DNA from: Desulfobacterales bacterium
Lineage (GTDB): Bacteria > Desulfobacterota > Desulfobacteria > Desulfobacterales > JAHEIW01
Direction of reading: 5' to 3'
DNA: 23,036 bases
Assembly (NCBI GenBank): GCA_030145015.1
Contig: JAQYWI010000077.1
Location: forward strand, 1 to 23,036
The notes beneath the pieces were generated by a model, which was given only the letters and a program-made list of their open reading frames with translations, was not told where the DNA came from and searched no databases. This document shows positions 1 to 7,448 of the stretch, one piece after another. The translations under genes and the position numbers were made by a program. The first letter of the stretch is position 1; each line of letters starts with the position of its first letter.

Positions 1-310
1 CCTTCAGAACATGACCTGCGATGATGTCCGCTCAAACCTGTCGGTTTAACCTTCACGAGTCCCGTCTTAAATGGTCGCATAAATAATTTTGCAGACATGG
101 CTTAACGTGTTTTTGCCGAAAAGGGCGTTATAAATATATAACCTGTTGAATTTGCTATAAAATAACCAATCAACACCGCATATTTTTTTTCGTCCGGGTG
201 ACCGTTTAAATATCGGCAATTATTCAAAAAAACTTGAGCAAATACAGCCCCGGAAAGGTAAGCCTTCATCAGGGCCAAAAGGAATTTTTGGGTGGAGATG
301 GCGGAAAAAA
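1..310. other. Gene-free left flank
   Basis: I find no convincing gene here. The stretch is AT-rich in its middle (about 125-200), with several TATA-like runs, but no -35/-10 pair I would defend. One frame that is open from the window edge ends at a TAA at 47-49 and could be the last few codons of an upstream gene, which cannot be tested from this window. A longer plus-strand frame beginning near 234 runs through the G-rich tract and antisense to the enoyl-CoA hydratase gene. It has low-complexity Gly/Lys composition and is not a gene. Confidence 0.5.
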
Positions 311-338
311 GGGAAAGGGGGGAAAGGGGGGAAAGGGG
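311..338 (+). repeat. G-rich tract, four G-runs separated by AAA
   Basis: The plus strand reads G3-A3-G6-A3-G6-A3-G4, a near-perfect tandem repeat of period 9. Four runs of at least three G with 3-nt loops meet the usual pattern for an intramolecular G-quadruplex. The last G-run is also the first four bases of the left arm of the inverted-repeat element at 335-461. Folding has not been tested. Confidence 0.6.
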
Positions 339-461
339 TCAAGTCTTCGATTGACCTTTTATAATATCATACGTCTCATTTTTCTATCCGCAAACCCAAA
401 CTATTTGTTCATTGGAAACACCCGCGCCGGCTTTAAAAAGGTCAATCGAAGACTTGACCCC
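335..461. repeat. 127 bp element with perfect 26 bp inverted ends
   Basis: Positions 335-360 and 436-461 are exact reverse complements over 26 bp, with about 75 bp between them. Each arm is itself an imperfect palindrome: GGTCAA and TTGACC flank a short loop, so each can fold as a small hairpin. This is the look of REP/BIME elements or a small non-autonomous (MITE-like) element. The core GGGGTCAAGTCTT resembles repeats I associate with REP-type (Y1) transposases in Desulfobacterota, but that is from memory, not a search. The right arm ends at 461, which is the last base of the TAG stop of the adjacent minus-strand enoyl-CoA hydratase gene. No transposase is present and no target-site duplication is obvious. 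Confidence 0.75.
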
Positions 462-1234
462 TATTCCCAGTTCGGTTTGCGTTTTTCCAGAAATGCGCGA
501 ATTCCTTCTGAAAAATCTTTGGTTCCGGAAAGCTTAACGGCAGTTTCGTACTCCATTTTCAGGCCTTCTTCGAATGACACGGCACCGCCTTGTGTAATTG
601 TTTGTCGGATGGCGGCAAGGGCCCTGGCCGGTTTTTGTGCCAGCGATTCGGCATAGGTCTGAACTTCTGCGTGCAACCGCTCGGGAGGATAAATCAAATC
701 GACCAGCCCCATCGCAAGGGCCTCTTCGGCAGGTACAAACGTTCCTTCGTACAGATAGCGGATGGCGCGCGGACGCCCTATCAGCCTTGCAAGGGCCTGG
801 GTTGTGCCCACCGGCGGTATGAAACCGATGTTTATCTCCGGCTGACCCAGACGCGCATCGGAGGATGCAAAACGAATGTCACAATGCAGCACCATTTCCA
901 AGCCGCCACCGGCAGCAACTCCGTGAATGGCTGCCAGAAGCGGTTTCGGTGATTGACGCATTTTCGACACCAGGCCATGACAAATCGAGACCCACTCCGC
1001 TATTTCTTCGGTACCGATGCCGTCAAATACTTTAAGATCCGCTCCGGTGCTGAAATACTTTTTATTGGCACTGGCAAAAACGACAACGCGCACCTGGGGC
1101 TGATTTAGCAAGTCATCCAGCGCGGCCGGAACTTCGCGCAGCATTTCCCAGTTAAAGGAATTAATCGGTGGGCGATTGTATTCGATCCAGCCGACTCGAT
1201 CTTCGATTCGCACCTTGAGGAAATTATAACTCAT
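461..1234 (-). CDS. Enoyl-CoA hydratase/isomerase (crotonase family)
   Basis: The predicted 257-residue protein has crotonase-family length and motifs. FSTGADLK (61-68) and HGVAAGGGLE (104-113) form the oxyanion-hole region. Glu113 and Glu133 (in QPEINIG) match the two catalytic glutamates of classical enoyl-CoA hydratase, so hydration of a trans-2-enoyl-CoA is the likely reaction. The acyl substrate cannot be told. The segment after Glu133 reads GFIPPVGTTQ rather than the common IPGAGGTQ, so it is not the standard beta-oxidation enzyme. I chose the ATG at 1232-1234 because it overlaps the TGA of the upstream cyclase gene as ATGA, with a GGAGAAAGGAA stretch before it. A longer in-frame start exists at 1303 but lies inside the upstream gene. 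The C-terminus FLEKRKPNWE is typical. The stop codon abuts an inverted-repeat element. Confidence 0.9.
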   Translation of the reverse strand: MSYNFLKVRIEDRVGWIEYNRPPINSFNWEMLREVPAALDDLLNQPQVRVVVFASANKKYFSTGADLKVFDGIGTEEIAEWVSICHGLVSKMRQSPKPLLAAIHGVAAGGGLEMVLHCDIRFASSDARLGQPEINIGFIPPVGTTQALARLIGRPRAIRYLYEGTFVPAEEALAMGLVDLIYPPERLHAEVQTYAESLAQKPARALAAIRQTITQGGAVSFEEGLKMEYETAVKLSGTKDFSEGIRAFLEKRKPNWE

Positions 1235-4200
1235 CTGACGTTTCCTTTCTCCAGGCGAATTAGAATCAATTCGCATTTTTGCTGCCAGATAGGGATCCCC
1301 CATTCTTTAAACTGACCACGCGCCTCATTCAGCAGAGAAACGCTGCGCTCAGTTTCTCCTTTTTGAGCGAGCATTTGAGCTAAATACAAGCGGGTCTGCG
1401 CAGCAAGTAATACGGCACCGGATTTTTGTTCTGCCCGGATACTTTTTGAGAATAAGATTTCAGCTTTTTCAAAATCGGGTGAGTCAGCGCCTGTCAGAAG
1501 CCGTGCTTTTAAGAAATCAAATCTGGGTGCATCTCTCTCAGGATTTAATTCAACCAGTGGAAATCCTTCTTTATAGTAACGTTCGGCGGCAGGCCGGTCG
1601 TTTAATTCGAGAGCGACCTGGATCAAATTGCAGTAAACCGCTTCCACGTATCTTCGGTGGGGTGTATCTTTGATGGCCTTTAAGGCTTTTTCATAAAATA
1701 TACGGGCATCCTCTAATTGCACATCAACCGCTAACGCATTGCCTTTGGCCGCATAGCAAAGGAAAAGTAAAACGGGGGAATCCGAACCTTCCACGATACC
1801 AAGCACTTTTTCTGCCCGGGACAATGAGTCATACTCTTCACCGATAAGAATTGCAAAGGCACTATGCCAGAGCGCACACCAGGCGCGGGATTGCAGATTG
1901 GAGACCTGTTCCAATGGAGAGGTATAGCCTTTTTTCAAAAGTTCCTTTGTCTCCTGGATTCGTCCCTGGAGCGCCCGAATGTATCCTAAATGATGACAAC
2001 AGTGGGTGTAGGGCATAAAGGGCATTTCTTCCAGGTATTCCGATTGGCTGTCAGATGTCTCATGAGAATTGATAACCTCTGTATAAAGGTCTGCCGCTTT
2101 TTGCCACTGAGCCAGAGAGAAATATGTGGTGGCTAATGGAAATTTTACAGAATTAATAAGTGCGTTCGTTTCCTTATTTTCAGGAAGTTCCAGAATTTTC
2201 AATAAATATGTTTCGGCCAGCCGATACTGGTTTTTCATGAAATAGTGTAGCCCAAACTCAAAATTCACTTTGCCCAAACGAACTTGATCTTTAAGGGATC
2301 GTGCGATGGGTTCGGCTTCCTTACAGATTTCAATCGCTTGATCCTGATCGCCGGTGAAGTGCAGCGGCCATATCATTTCCAACAGTATGTCAAGCAAAGT
2401 TTCCTGTCGCGATCGATCCTTCGGGAGGTGTTGCAGGCAAGATTTGGTCTGTTCAAATGCGGCGACAGCTTCTTGAAATTGACTCAACCGGTAAGCTCTA
2501 TTCGCTGCCAGACGCCCATATTTAACTGCTTTGGACCAGCTCTCAGCGCGTTTGAAATGGTGATGCAAAATGTCCACCTGTTCTTCAATCCGGTCTTGAT
2601 ACAGATCCTCGATGGCCTGACCGACGAGTCCATGCAATTCTTTGCGTTGTTGATGGAGCAGGGTTTCATATGACACTTCCCGGGTGATGACATGCTTAAA
2701 CATGTATTCCATTTCCGGAACCACCCGGATTTGCTGGATCAACTCCAACATCTTCAGGTTTTCCAGCGATTGGGAGAGCTGTTCTTTGAAGGTGGAAATC
2801 TGCTCGAGAATGCGCCGGGTGAATTCACGGCCGATGACAGATGCCAGACGCATAGACTCTCGGGAATATTGATCCAATCGATCCAATCGTGAACGTATTA
2901 CGGCCTGAACGGTATCGGGCAACGTCAGTTTATCCAGGGGCCGTGTCAGGAGGGCCTGTCTGTCTTTAACGTGAATAGCGCCTTCTTCGATAAGTGCACT
3001 GGAAATTTCTTCCATGAAAAAGGGATTTCCACCGGTACGCTCGTGGATCAAAGGTCCGATTCCTTCCGGCAGACGGCCTGCGCTCCAGACAGCCTTTATG
3101 AATTCATCGCAATTTTGGCCATCTAACGCCTTTAAAATAATAGGCGTATGATGACTCCAGTTGCCCCAATTGGAAGAATACTCCGGGCGATAGATCACCA
3201 ATAGCATCAAAGGATACGGCATGATATCAGTGATCAGATGGTTGAGAATCGAATCTGATGCTTCGTCGGCCCAATGCCAGTCCTCCAGAAGCAAAACCAT
3301 CGGCTGCGTTTTGGTGTTAAGCGTAATTATGACGGTCAGCGCCTTCTGAATTTCATTGATTAATTCCTGGCCTTTTAGGTGGGTTGGTAACGGATACACT
3401 TCGCTAGAGATAGATAACAAATACAAGTAGATTGGAAGATATTGCTCGAGCGTTTGATCGATAGCCAAAGCGTTGGAAACCACCTTTTCATGTAACTCGC
3501 TTGGCGAGTCGTCATCACTTAAGTTTAGTCCGCGTCTTAAGGCATTGATAAAGGGAAAATAGGGTATTCGGGTTCCATGCGATTGGCAGCGACCCTGCAG
3601 AACGGTGATGGTATTGCGGTTGAGACAGTGCCGGAATTCATAAACCAAGCGGCTTTTGCCCATACCGGCTTCGCCAACGACGGTTACAAATTGTCCGTTG
3701 CCTGACATGGCTTTATCCAGGCAGGAATAAAGCGCGGTCAGCTCTTGCTCCCTACCGGTGAATGAAGTAAAACCTCGCTTTTCGGCAGCCTCAAAGCGGG
3801 TCCGAACGGTTGATTCCTTTATCACACGATAAGGGATGAACGGCTGGGTTTTACCTTTTACGATTATTTCCTCAAGTGCTTGGGTTTCGAAATAGGGGCT
3901 GATTTGTTTGAAGGTTTCCGGACTCACCAAAATTTCATCCGCCTCTGAACGGGCGGCCAGACGAGCCCCAATATTTACCGTATCGCCGGTAATGCCGTAG
4001 CTGCCATCGCGGATATCTCTTAAATGCGTTACGACAAGGCCGCTGCTGATCCCGCTATGCATCCGAAGTTGCATAACGATTAGATCTTCAACTTCAAGGC
4101 TGATTTGTCGCACGACCTCGTGAAGCTCCTTGGCTGCTCTTACTGCGCGAACCGGATCATCTTCATTAGCGGTTGGTATCCCGAAAAGGGCCAGCACTTC

Positions 4201-4605
4201 ATCTCCCACAAATTGGTTGACGATACCCTCGTGGCGTTCGAAGATCTGCACCGCCTTTTCTTTGATTCGGCTCATAATCTTCTGCACTTCCTCGGGATCG
4301 AGTTTTTCATTCATTGATGTATAGCCGGAAAGGTCCGAGAAGACGACCGTTGCCTGACGGCGCTCACCTTCAGACAGCGACGAGGCTTCAGGCATAATGG
4401 ATGGCGATGAAGAAGATTCTGAACTTCCTTGAAAGTCGTTGGCAGAGACTATTTGAGCAAGACTTTGGCCGCACTCATTGCAAAACTTGCTGCCCGCCGG
4501 GTTTACCTTTGTGCATTGTGGACAAACAAGTTCCAATTTATTTCCGCATTCGTTGCAGAACTTTGCATCAGCCGGATTTTCAAATTGGCATTTTGGACAT
4601 TTCAT
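1231..4605 (-). CDS. Zinc-ribbon, class III nucleotide cyclase, STAND ATPase and TPR regulator
   Basis: This is a 1124-residue multidomain signalling protein. Two zinc ribbons open it (Cys3/6/17/20 and Cys28/31/42/45). After a Ser-rich linker, residues about 81-265 form a class III adenylate/guanylate cyclase domain, with metal-site aspartates in FSDLSGYT (Asp91) and GDEVLALFG (Asp135) and the GDTVNIGARL motif (207-216). The lysine often found just before GDE is Gln131 here, so base specificity or activity is uncertain. A Walker A motif GEAGMGKS (311-318) and Walker B MVLLLED (436-442) mark a STAND/AAA-type ATPase, followed by helical and TPR-like repeats to the C-terminus. Such proteins are cytosolic sensors, usually of unknown ligand. 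The start ATG at 4603-4605 has GGAGGG upstream. The gene is translationally coupled (ATGA) to the crotonase gene, suggesting a shared mRNA. Confidence 0.9.
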   Translation of the reverse strand: MKCPKCQFENPADAKFCNECGNKLELVCPQCTKVNPAGSKFCNECGQSLAQIVSANDFQGSSESSSSPSIMPEASSLSEGERRQATVVFSDLSGYTSMNEKLDPEEVQKIMSRIKEKAVQIFERHEGIVNQFVGDEVLALFGIPTANEDDPVRAVRAAKELHEVVRQISLEVEDLIVMQLRMHSGISSGLVVTHLRDIRDGSYGITGDTVNIGARLAARSEADEILVSPETFKQISPYFETQALEEIIVKGKTQPFIPYRVIKESTVRTRFEAAEKRGFTSFTGREQELTALYSCLDKAMSGNGQFVTVVGEAGMGKSRLVYEFRHCLNRNTITVLQGRCQSHGTRIPYFPFINALRRGLNLSDDDSPSELHEKVVSNALAIDQTLEQYLPIYLYLLSISSEVYPLPTHLKGQELINEIQKALTVIITLNTKTQPMVLLLEDWHWADEASDSILNHLITDIMPYPLMLLVIYRPEYSSNWGNWSHHTPIILKALDGQNCDEFIKAVWSAGRLPEGIGPLIHERTGGNPFFMEEISSALIEEGAIHVKDRQALLTRPLDKLTLPDTVQAVIRSRLDRLDQYSRESMRLASVIGREFTRRILEQISTFKEQLSQSLENLKMLELIQQIRVVPEMEYMFKHVITREVSYETLLHQQRKELHGLVGQAIEDLYQDRIEEQVDILHHHFKRAESWSKAVKYGRLAANRAYRLSQFQEAVAAFEQTKSCLQHLPKDRSRQETLLDILLEMIWPLHFTGDQDQAIEICKEAEPIARSLKDQVRLGKVNFEFGLHYFMKNQYRLAETYLLKILELPENKETNALINSVKFPLATTYFSLAQWQKAADLYTEVINSHETSDSQSEYLEEMPFMPYTHCCHHLGYIRALQGRIQETKELLKKGYTSPLEQVSNLQSRAWCALWHSAFAILIGEEYDSLSRAEKVLGIVEGSDSPVLLFLCYAAKGNALAVDVQLEDARIFYEKALKAIKDTPHRRYVEAVYCNLIQVALELNDRPAAERYYKEGFPLVELNPERDAPRFDFLKARLLTGADSPDFEKAEILFSKSIRAEQKSGAVLLAAQTRLYLAQMLAQKGETERSVSLLNEARGQFKEWGIPIWQQKCELILIRLEKGNVR

Positions 4606-4708
4606 AAACTGCCCTCCAGGCAGAGCCCAAAGCTAAAGGCTGAAAGCTCAACGGAGAAAAGGATCTCGAGTCTATTATTCCACCCTAAGCAGGGCGAACT
4701 ATCCATAA

Positions 4709-4806
4709 TTATTTCCAGTTCGGTTTGTGCTTTTCCAGAAACACGCGAATTCTCTCTAAGAAATATTTTGTTTCGGTGGCAAAATGTCTTGAAACAGGCA
4801 CCCGAA
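4709..4806 (-). pseudogene. Remnant of an enoyl-CoA hydratase C-terminus
   Basis: Read on the minus strand, this stretch encodes HFATETKYFLERIR followed by VFLEKHKPNWK and a TAA stop (4709-4711). It aligns without gaps to the C-terminus of the intact crotonase encoded at 461-1234 (GTKDFSEGIRAFLEKRKPNWE). At the DNA level, 51 of 63 bases match between 466-528 and 4714-4776. Upstream the frame loses similarity and meets a TAG. Nothing of the catalytic core remains, so this is a fossil gene end, not a working gene. It lies just upstream of the cyclase gene start, and the EamA transporter gene ends only a few bases beyond it. Confidence 0.75.
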
Positions 4807-4809
4807 TGT

Positions 4810-5733
4810 TCAGCTACTTGCATCAGGTAATGGCTCGGTTACAATCTTTGTCGGCCAATTGACAAGCAAAACACCGATTAAAACCGCAACGAAACCCGCG
4901 ATAAAGACCAGCGTCAGTTTTTCAGCTAAAAGGGCTGCGCCCAATATGGTCGCCACCATAAGGTTTAAGTTTATGTACACCGCAACCTGGGTAGGCGTTA
5001 GATGGGCCAGGGCAAATGTCCACAGAAAGTAACCCAGGGCGCCGCCGCAAATCCCTAAAAACAGAATGAGGCTGGCGGCCTGAAAGTCAATCTTTGTCAG
5101 CGCTTGAGAAAGGCCTTCAACAATTGCAGGCGGAATCAGCAGGCATGCCCCGGTTACCATCGCATATGTGGTTACGGTTATCGGGTTATATTTTTTTAAC
5201 ATTTTCTGAGCCAGGACACCGTAGAAAGCGCCGCAAATGGCAGTCAAAAGCATAAGTAAGTCCCCCAGTAACTCCCAGCTCCCCTTTTGCCATGCCAACC
5301 CCCGTTCGGCAAGGACAGCGGCCACTCCGCCCAGTGTGAGGATGATTCCCCCAACTTGACGCAAGATGAGATGTTCACTCTTGGCCATGCGAGCCAGCCC
5401 GGCGCTCCAAAGAGGCACTGTGGCCAACATGAGAGCACCGCGTGATGCCTCGGTGTATTTAAGGCTCATGTTAAACGTTATCGGAAAGATCGTAAACAGA
5501 ACCGCTCCGAGAAGGGTAAGGTATGGTAAATCTCTTAATTTGACGCGCAGTAATCCCGGTCTGAAAATGAGCAGGGCAATGAGTAAAATCAACCCCCCCT
5601 GACCGAATCGGAGTAAAGCAAGACTCAGCGGGGGGATACTTCCTACGACCACCCGGGTGGCGACGACCGCGGCGCCAAAAAGAACCGCAGCGATAAAGGC
5701 GGCGGAGTTTCCAATAAACCTGCGGTCAATCAT
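4810..5733 (-). CDS. EamA-type (DMT superfamily) transporter
   Basis: The 307-residue product is very hydrophobic, with about ten predicted membrane segments in two similar halves, the layout of EamA/RhaT family drug/metabolite transporters. The N-terminal half has FGAAVVATRVVVGSIPPLSLALLR, in which the proline-containing turn and following helix are typical of the repeat. The second half repeats this near FLGICGGALGYFLWTFAL. Members export amino acids, nucleotides or other metabolites; the substrate here is unknown. The start ATG (5731-5733) overlaps the TGA of the upstream reductase gene as ATGA and has no good ribosome binding site of its own, so translation is probably coupled. The pairing with a PanE-like reductase may hint at an exported hydroxy acid or related metabolite, but that is speculation. 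Confidence 0.88.
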   Translation of the reverse strand: MIDRRFIGNSAAFIAAVLFGAAVVATRVVVGSIPPLSLALLRFGQGGLILLIALLIFRPGLLRVKLRDLPYLTLLGAVLFTIFPITFNMSLKYTEASRGALMLATVPLWSAGLARMAKSEHLILRQVGGIILTLGGVAAVLAERGLAWQKGSWELLGDLLMLLTAICGAFYGVLAQKMLKKYNPITVTTYAMVTGACLLIPPAIVEGLSQALTKIDFQAASLILFLGICGGALGYFLWTFALAHLTPTQVAVYINLNLMVATILGAALLAEKLTLVFIAGFVAVLIGVLLVNWPTKIVTEPLPDASS

Positions 5734-6659
5734 GATGCAGAAGGCGCCCCGTCTAAGTATGGTTTCAAAGCTGCATATATGGCAAAATTAATCGGCGTCG
5801 GGATCCCATGCTCGCTTCCAAGGCGAACGAGCGTTCCATTTAATACGTCCAGCTCCAGGCGCCGGCCGGCGGCCAGGTCGTAATACATCGAACCCCGCAC
5901 CGATGGCTCCACGCTGCTGAAAAGGTCCATTGATTGATCGACGCATGCCTCAGGTAAGTTAGCACCGCTTGCCCGCGCAACAGCTTCGACTTCTTCCATA
6001 GTGCCCCTCATCAAATTGCGCGTTTCCTCACATGCCAGAATTTCTCCCAGGGGCAAACGTGTCAGGGCGGTAATACCGTTTACCCCGCATATCCCCAGGA
6101 ATTTTTGCCACAGGGCAACCTGAATATCCGCATGAAGCTCCGCCGTGATGCCGGAATTTTGTAACGTGCTTTGGAGGGTCTCAGTTCGAGCGCTAGTGCC
6201 GCCTTGCATCTCGCCGAAAACAATTTTTCCGGGGCCCCCCGTCTGAGCAATGACTCCGGGGGACTCGATTATTGAAGACACATACGAGACACAACCCAGA
6301 ATGTGTTCGGCCCCAATCACTTCTCCAATCTGCTGCTCATTGTCGATGCCGTTTTGCACCGAAAGAACGACTGTTTGCGGCCCTATTAAAGGCCGGATCT
6401 GGCCGGCCGCCGCCGCGTTATCGTAAGCTTTGACGCAGAATAAGACCAAGTCGACCGGACCAATATCCTGGGTATTATCTGTGGCTTTAGCGGGAATGCT
6501 AAAATCACCGGCCAAAACGGATTTTATTGCGAGACCGTTTTGGCGAATTGCTTCCAGATGATCCCCCCGCGCGATAAAGGTTACCTCTTCACCGGCCCGG
6601 GCCAAAAGCCCCCCGAAGTAGCCGCCCGTTCCCCCGGTTCCCATTACAGCAATACGCAT
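5730..6659 (-). CDS. 2-dehydropantoate 2-reductase family protein (PanE/ApbA-like)
   Basis: The 309-residue protein opens with a Rossmann motif MGTGGTGGYFGG (6-17) for NADP(H) and has the QNG motif (102-104) of ketopantoate reductases. In the C-terminal helical domain, Lys186 in ALWQKFLG matches the catalytic lysine and Asn194 matches the second conserved Asn. The first Asn of the usual K-x3-N pattern is replaced by Ile190. Ser257 and Glu269 (LELDVLNG) match substrate-binding residues. The family reduces 2-dehydropantoate to pantoate for pantothenate and CoA synthesis, but many paralogues act on other 2-keto acids, so panE is not assigned firmly. AAAGGAG lies 7-8 nt before the ATG at 6657-6659. 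The 223 bp gap to the upstream cupin gene probably contains its promoter, although no clear -35/-10 pair stands out. Confidence 0.85.
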   Translation of the reverse strand: MRIAVMGTGGTGGYFGGLLARAGEEVTFIARGDHLEAIRQNGLAIKSVLAGDFSIPAKATDNTQDIGPVDLVLFCVKAYDNAAAAGQIRPLIGPQTVVLSVQNGIDNEQQIGEVIGAEHILGCVSYVSSIIESPGVIAQTGGPGKIVFGEMQGGTSARTETLQSTLQNSGITAELHADIQVALWQKFLGICGVNGITALTRLPLGEILACEETRNLMRGTMEEVEAVARASGANLPEACVDQSMDLFSSVEPSVRGSMYYDLAAGRRLELDVLNGTLVRLGSEHGIPTPINFAIYAALKPYLDGAPSAS

Positions 6660-6882
6660 GGCATATCTCCTTTCACTTTAAAACCTAATTTGTGGTTCAT
6701 CACATTTTACATATTTGAATGCAGAATAGTCTGGAACGAATTGCGCGGTCTATGGAAAGATGCGAATAGCGCTCATCAAATAGAATTTTCACTGAATAAA
6801 ATGCTAAGTATAGTTTAAGGTATGCGGGTTTGGACCAAAAGCGAGAATTGCGCCATGTTCTCAATAGTCCATTTTACCCCTG

Positions 6883-7215
6883 CTAGGCTGCTGATTTCGT
6901 TGATGCGGGTGCTTTGGTGAACATCAGGACAAGACGGCTGTCGGGTAGCGTCCTGACACCGTGCTTTTCGCGCGCTTTTACAAGAATAAGGCTTGTCGGC
7001 TCCAAGGGTATTTCTTTACCATCTACAATCATAATTCCCCGGCCCTCGACACAGTAGAAAATCTCATCCTGTTTTGGGTGAACATGTTCCGGGGTGGCCT
7101 GGCCGGGCTCATAGCACACAAACTCGGCAACGATCCTGTCGGAACCCAACAGCTTTTTTCGTATCCGCTTTTCCGCCGAAAATTCTTTGATTCCTTCGAT
7201 TCTTAACTGCTCCAT
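6883..7215 (-). CDS. Small single-domain cupin protein
   Basis: The 110-residue product is one cupin domain. Motif 1 fits G-x5-H-x-H-x4-E-x6-G exactly (Gly38 to Gly58), giving metal ligands His44, His46 and Glu51. Motif 2 is looser, but His85 in KAREKHGV supplies the fourth ligand. A metal-binding beta-barrel is therefore well supported. The reaction is not: small cupins include dioxygenases, isomerases and sugar- or metabolite-binding proteins. GGAGG lies 10 nt upstream of the ATG (7213-7215). It lies in the same orientation as the reductase and transporter genes but is separated from them by 223 bp, so co-transcription is uncertain. The MFS transporter gene diverges from it. Confidence 0.85.
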   Translation of the reverse strand: MEQLRIEGIKEFSAEKRIRKKLLGSDRIVAEFVCYEPGQATPEHVHPKQDEIFYCVEGRGIMIVDGKEIPLEPTSLILVKAREKHGVRTLPDSRLVLMFTKAPASTKSAA

Positions 7216-7448
7216 GGCTGATTATCCTCCGTTATTGCCCGGTCTGTCTTCAGCGGTGATTACCAAATTAGAAAAACCCCTGAAATGACTATGAGGACCA
7301 TGTTCTGTGACAGGTTTGTGTTATATTAAATGACCGATACCACCTAGTGGCATTCTGGTCAAGCGGATTCTATCCAATTGACTGTTGAAAGGTTTTATGA
7401 AATGTTGTTTCAATTATAAAGCAGCTTCGTTCCGGGAAATACATTTCG

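Noticed and set aside
2..49. Frame open from the window edge containing MTCDDVRSNLSV, reminiscent of zinc-finger anti-sigma N-termini
   Set aside because: Too short, ended by TAA, no ribosome binding site before its ATG; it may equally be the tail of an upstream gene or noise.
234..656. Plus-strand frame of 140 codons
   Set aside because: Runs through the G-rich tract and the inverted-repeat element, then antisense to the crotonase gene; the Gly/Lys low-complexity composition is caused by the repeat and there is no ribosome binding site.
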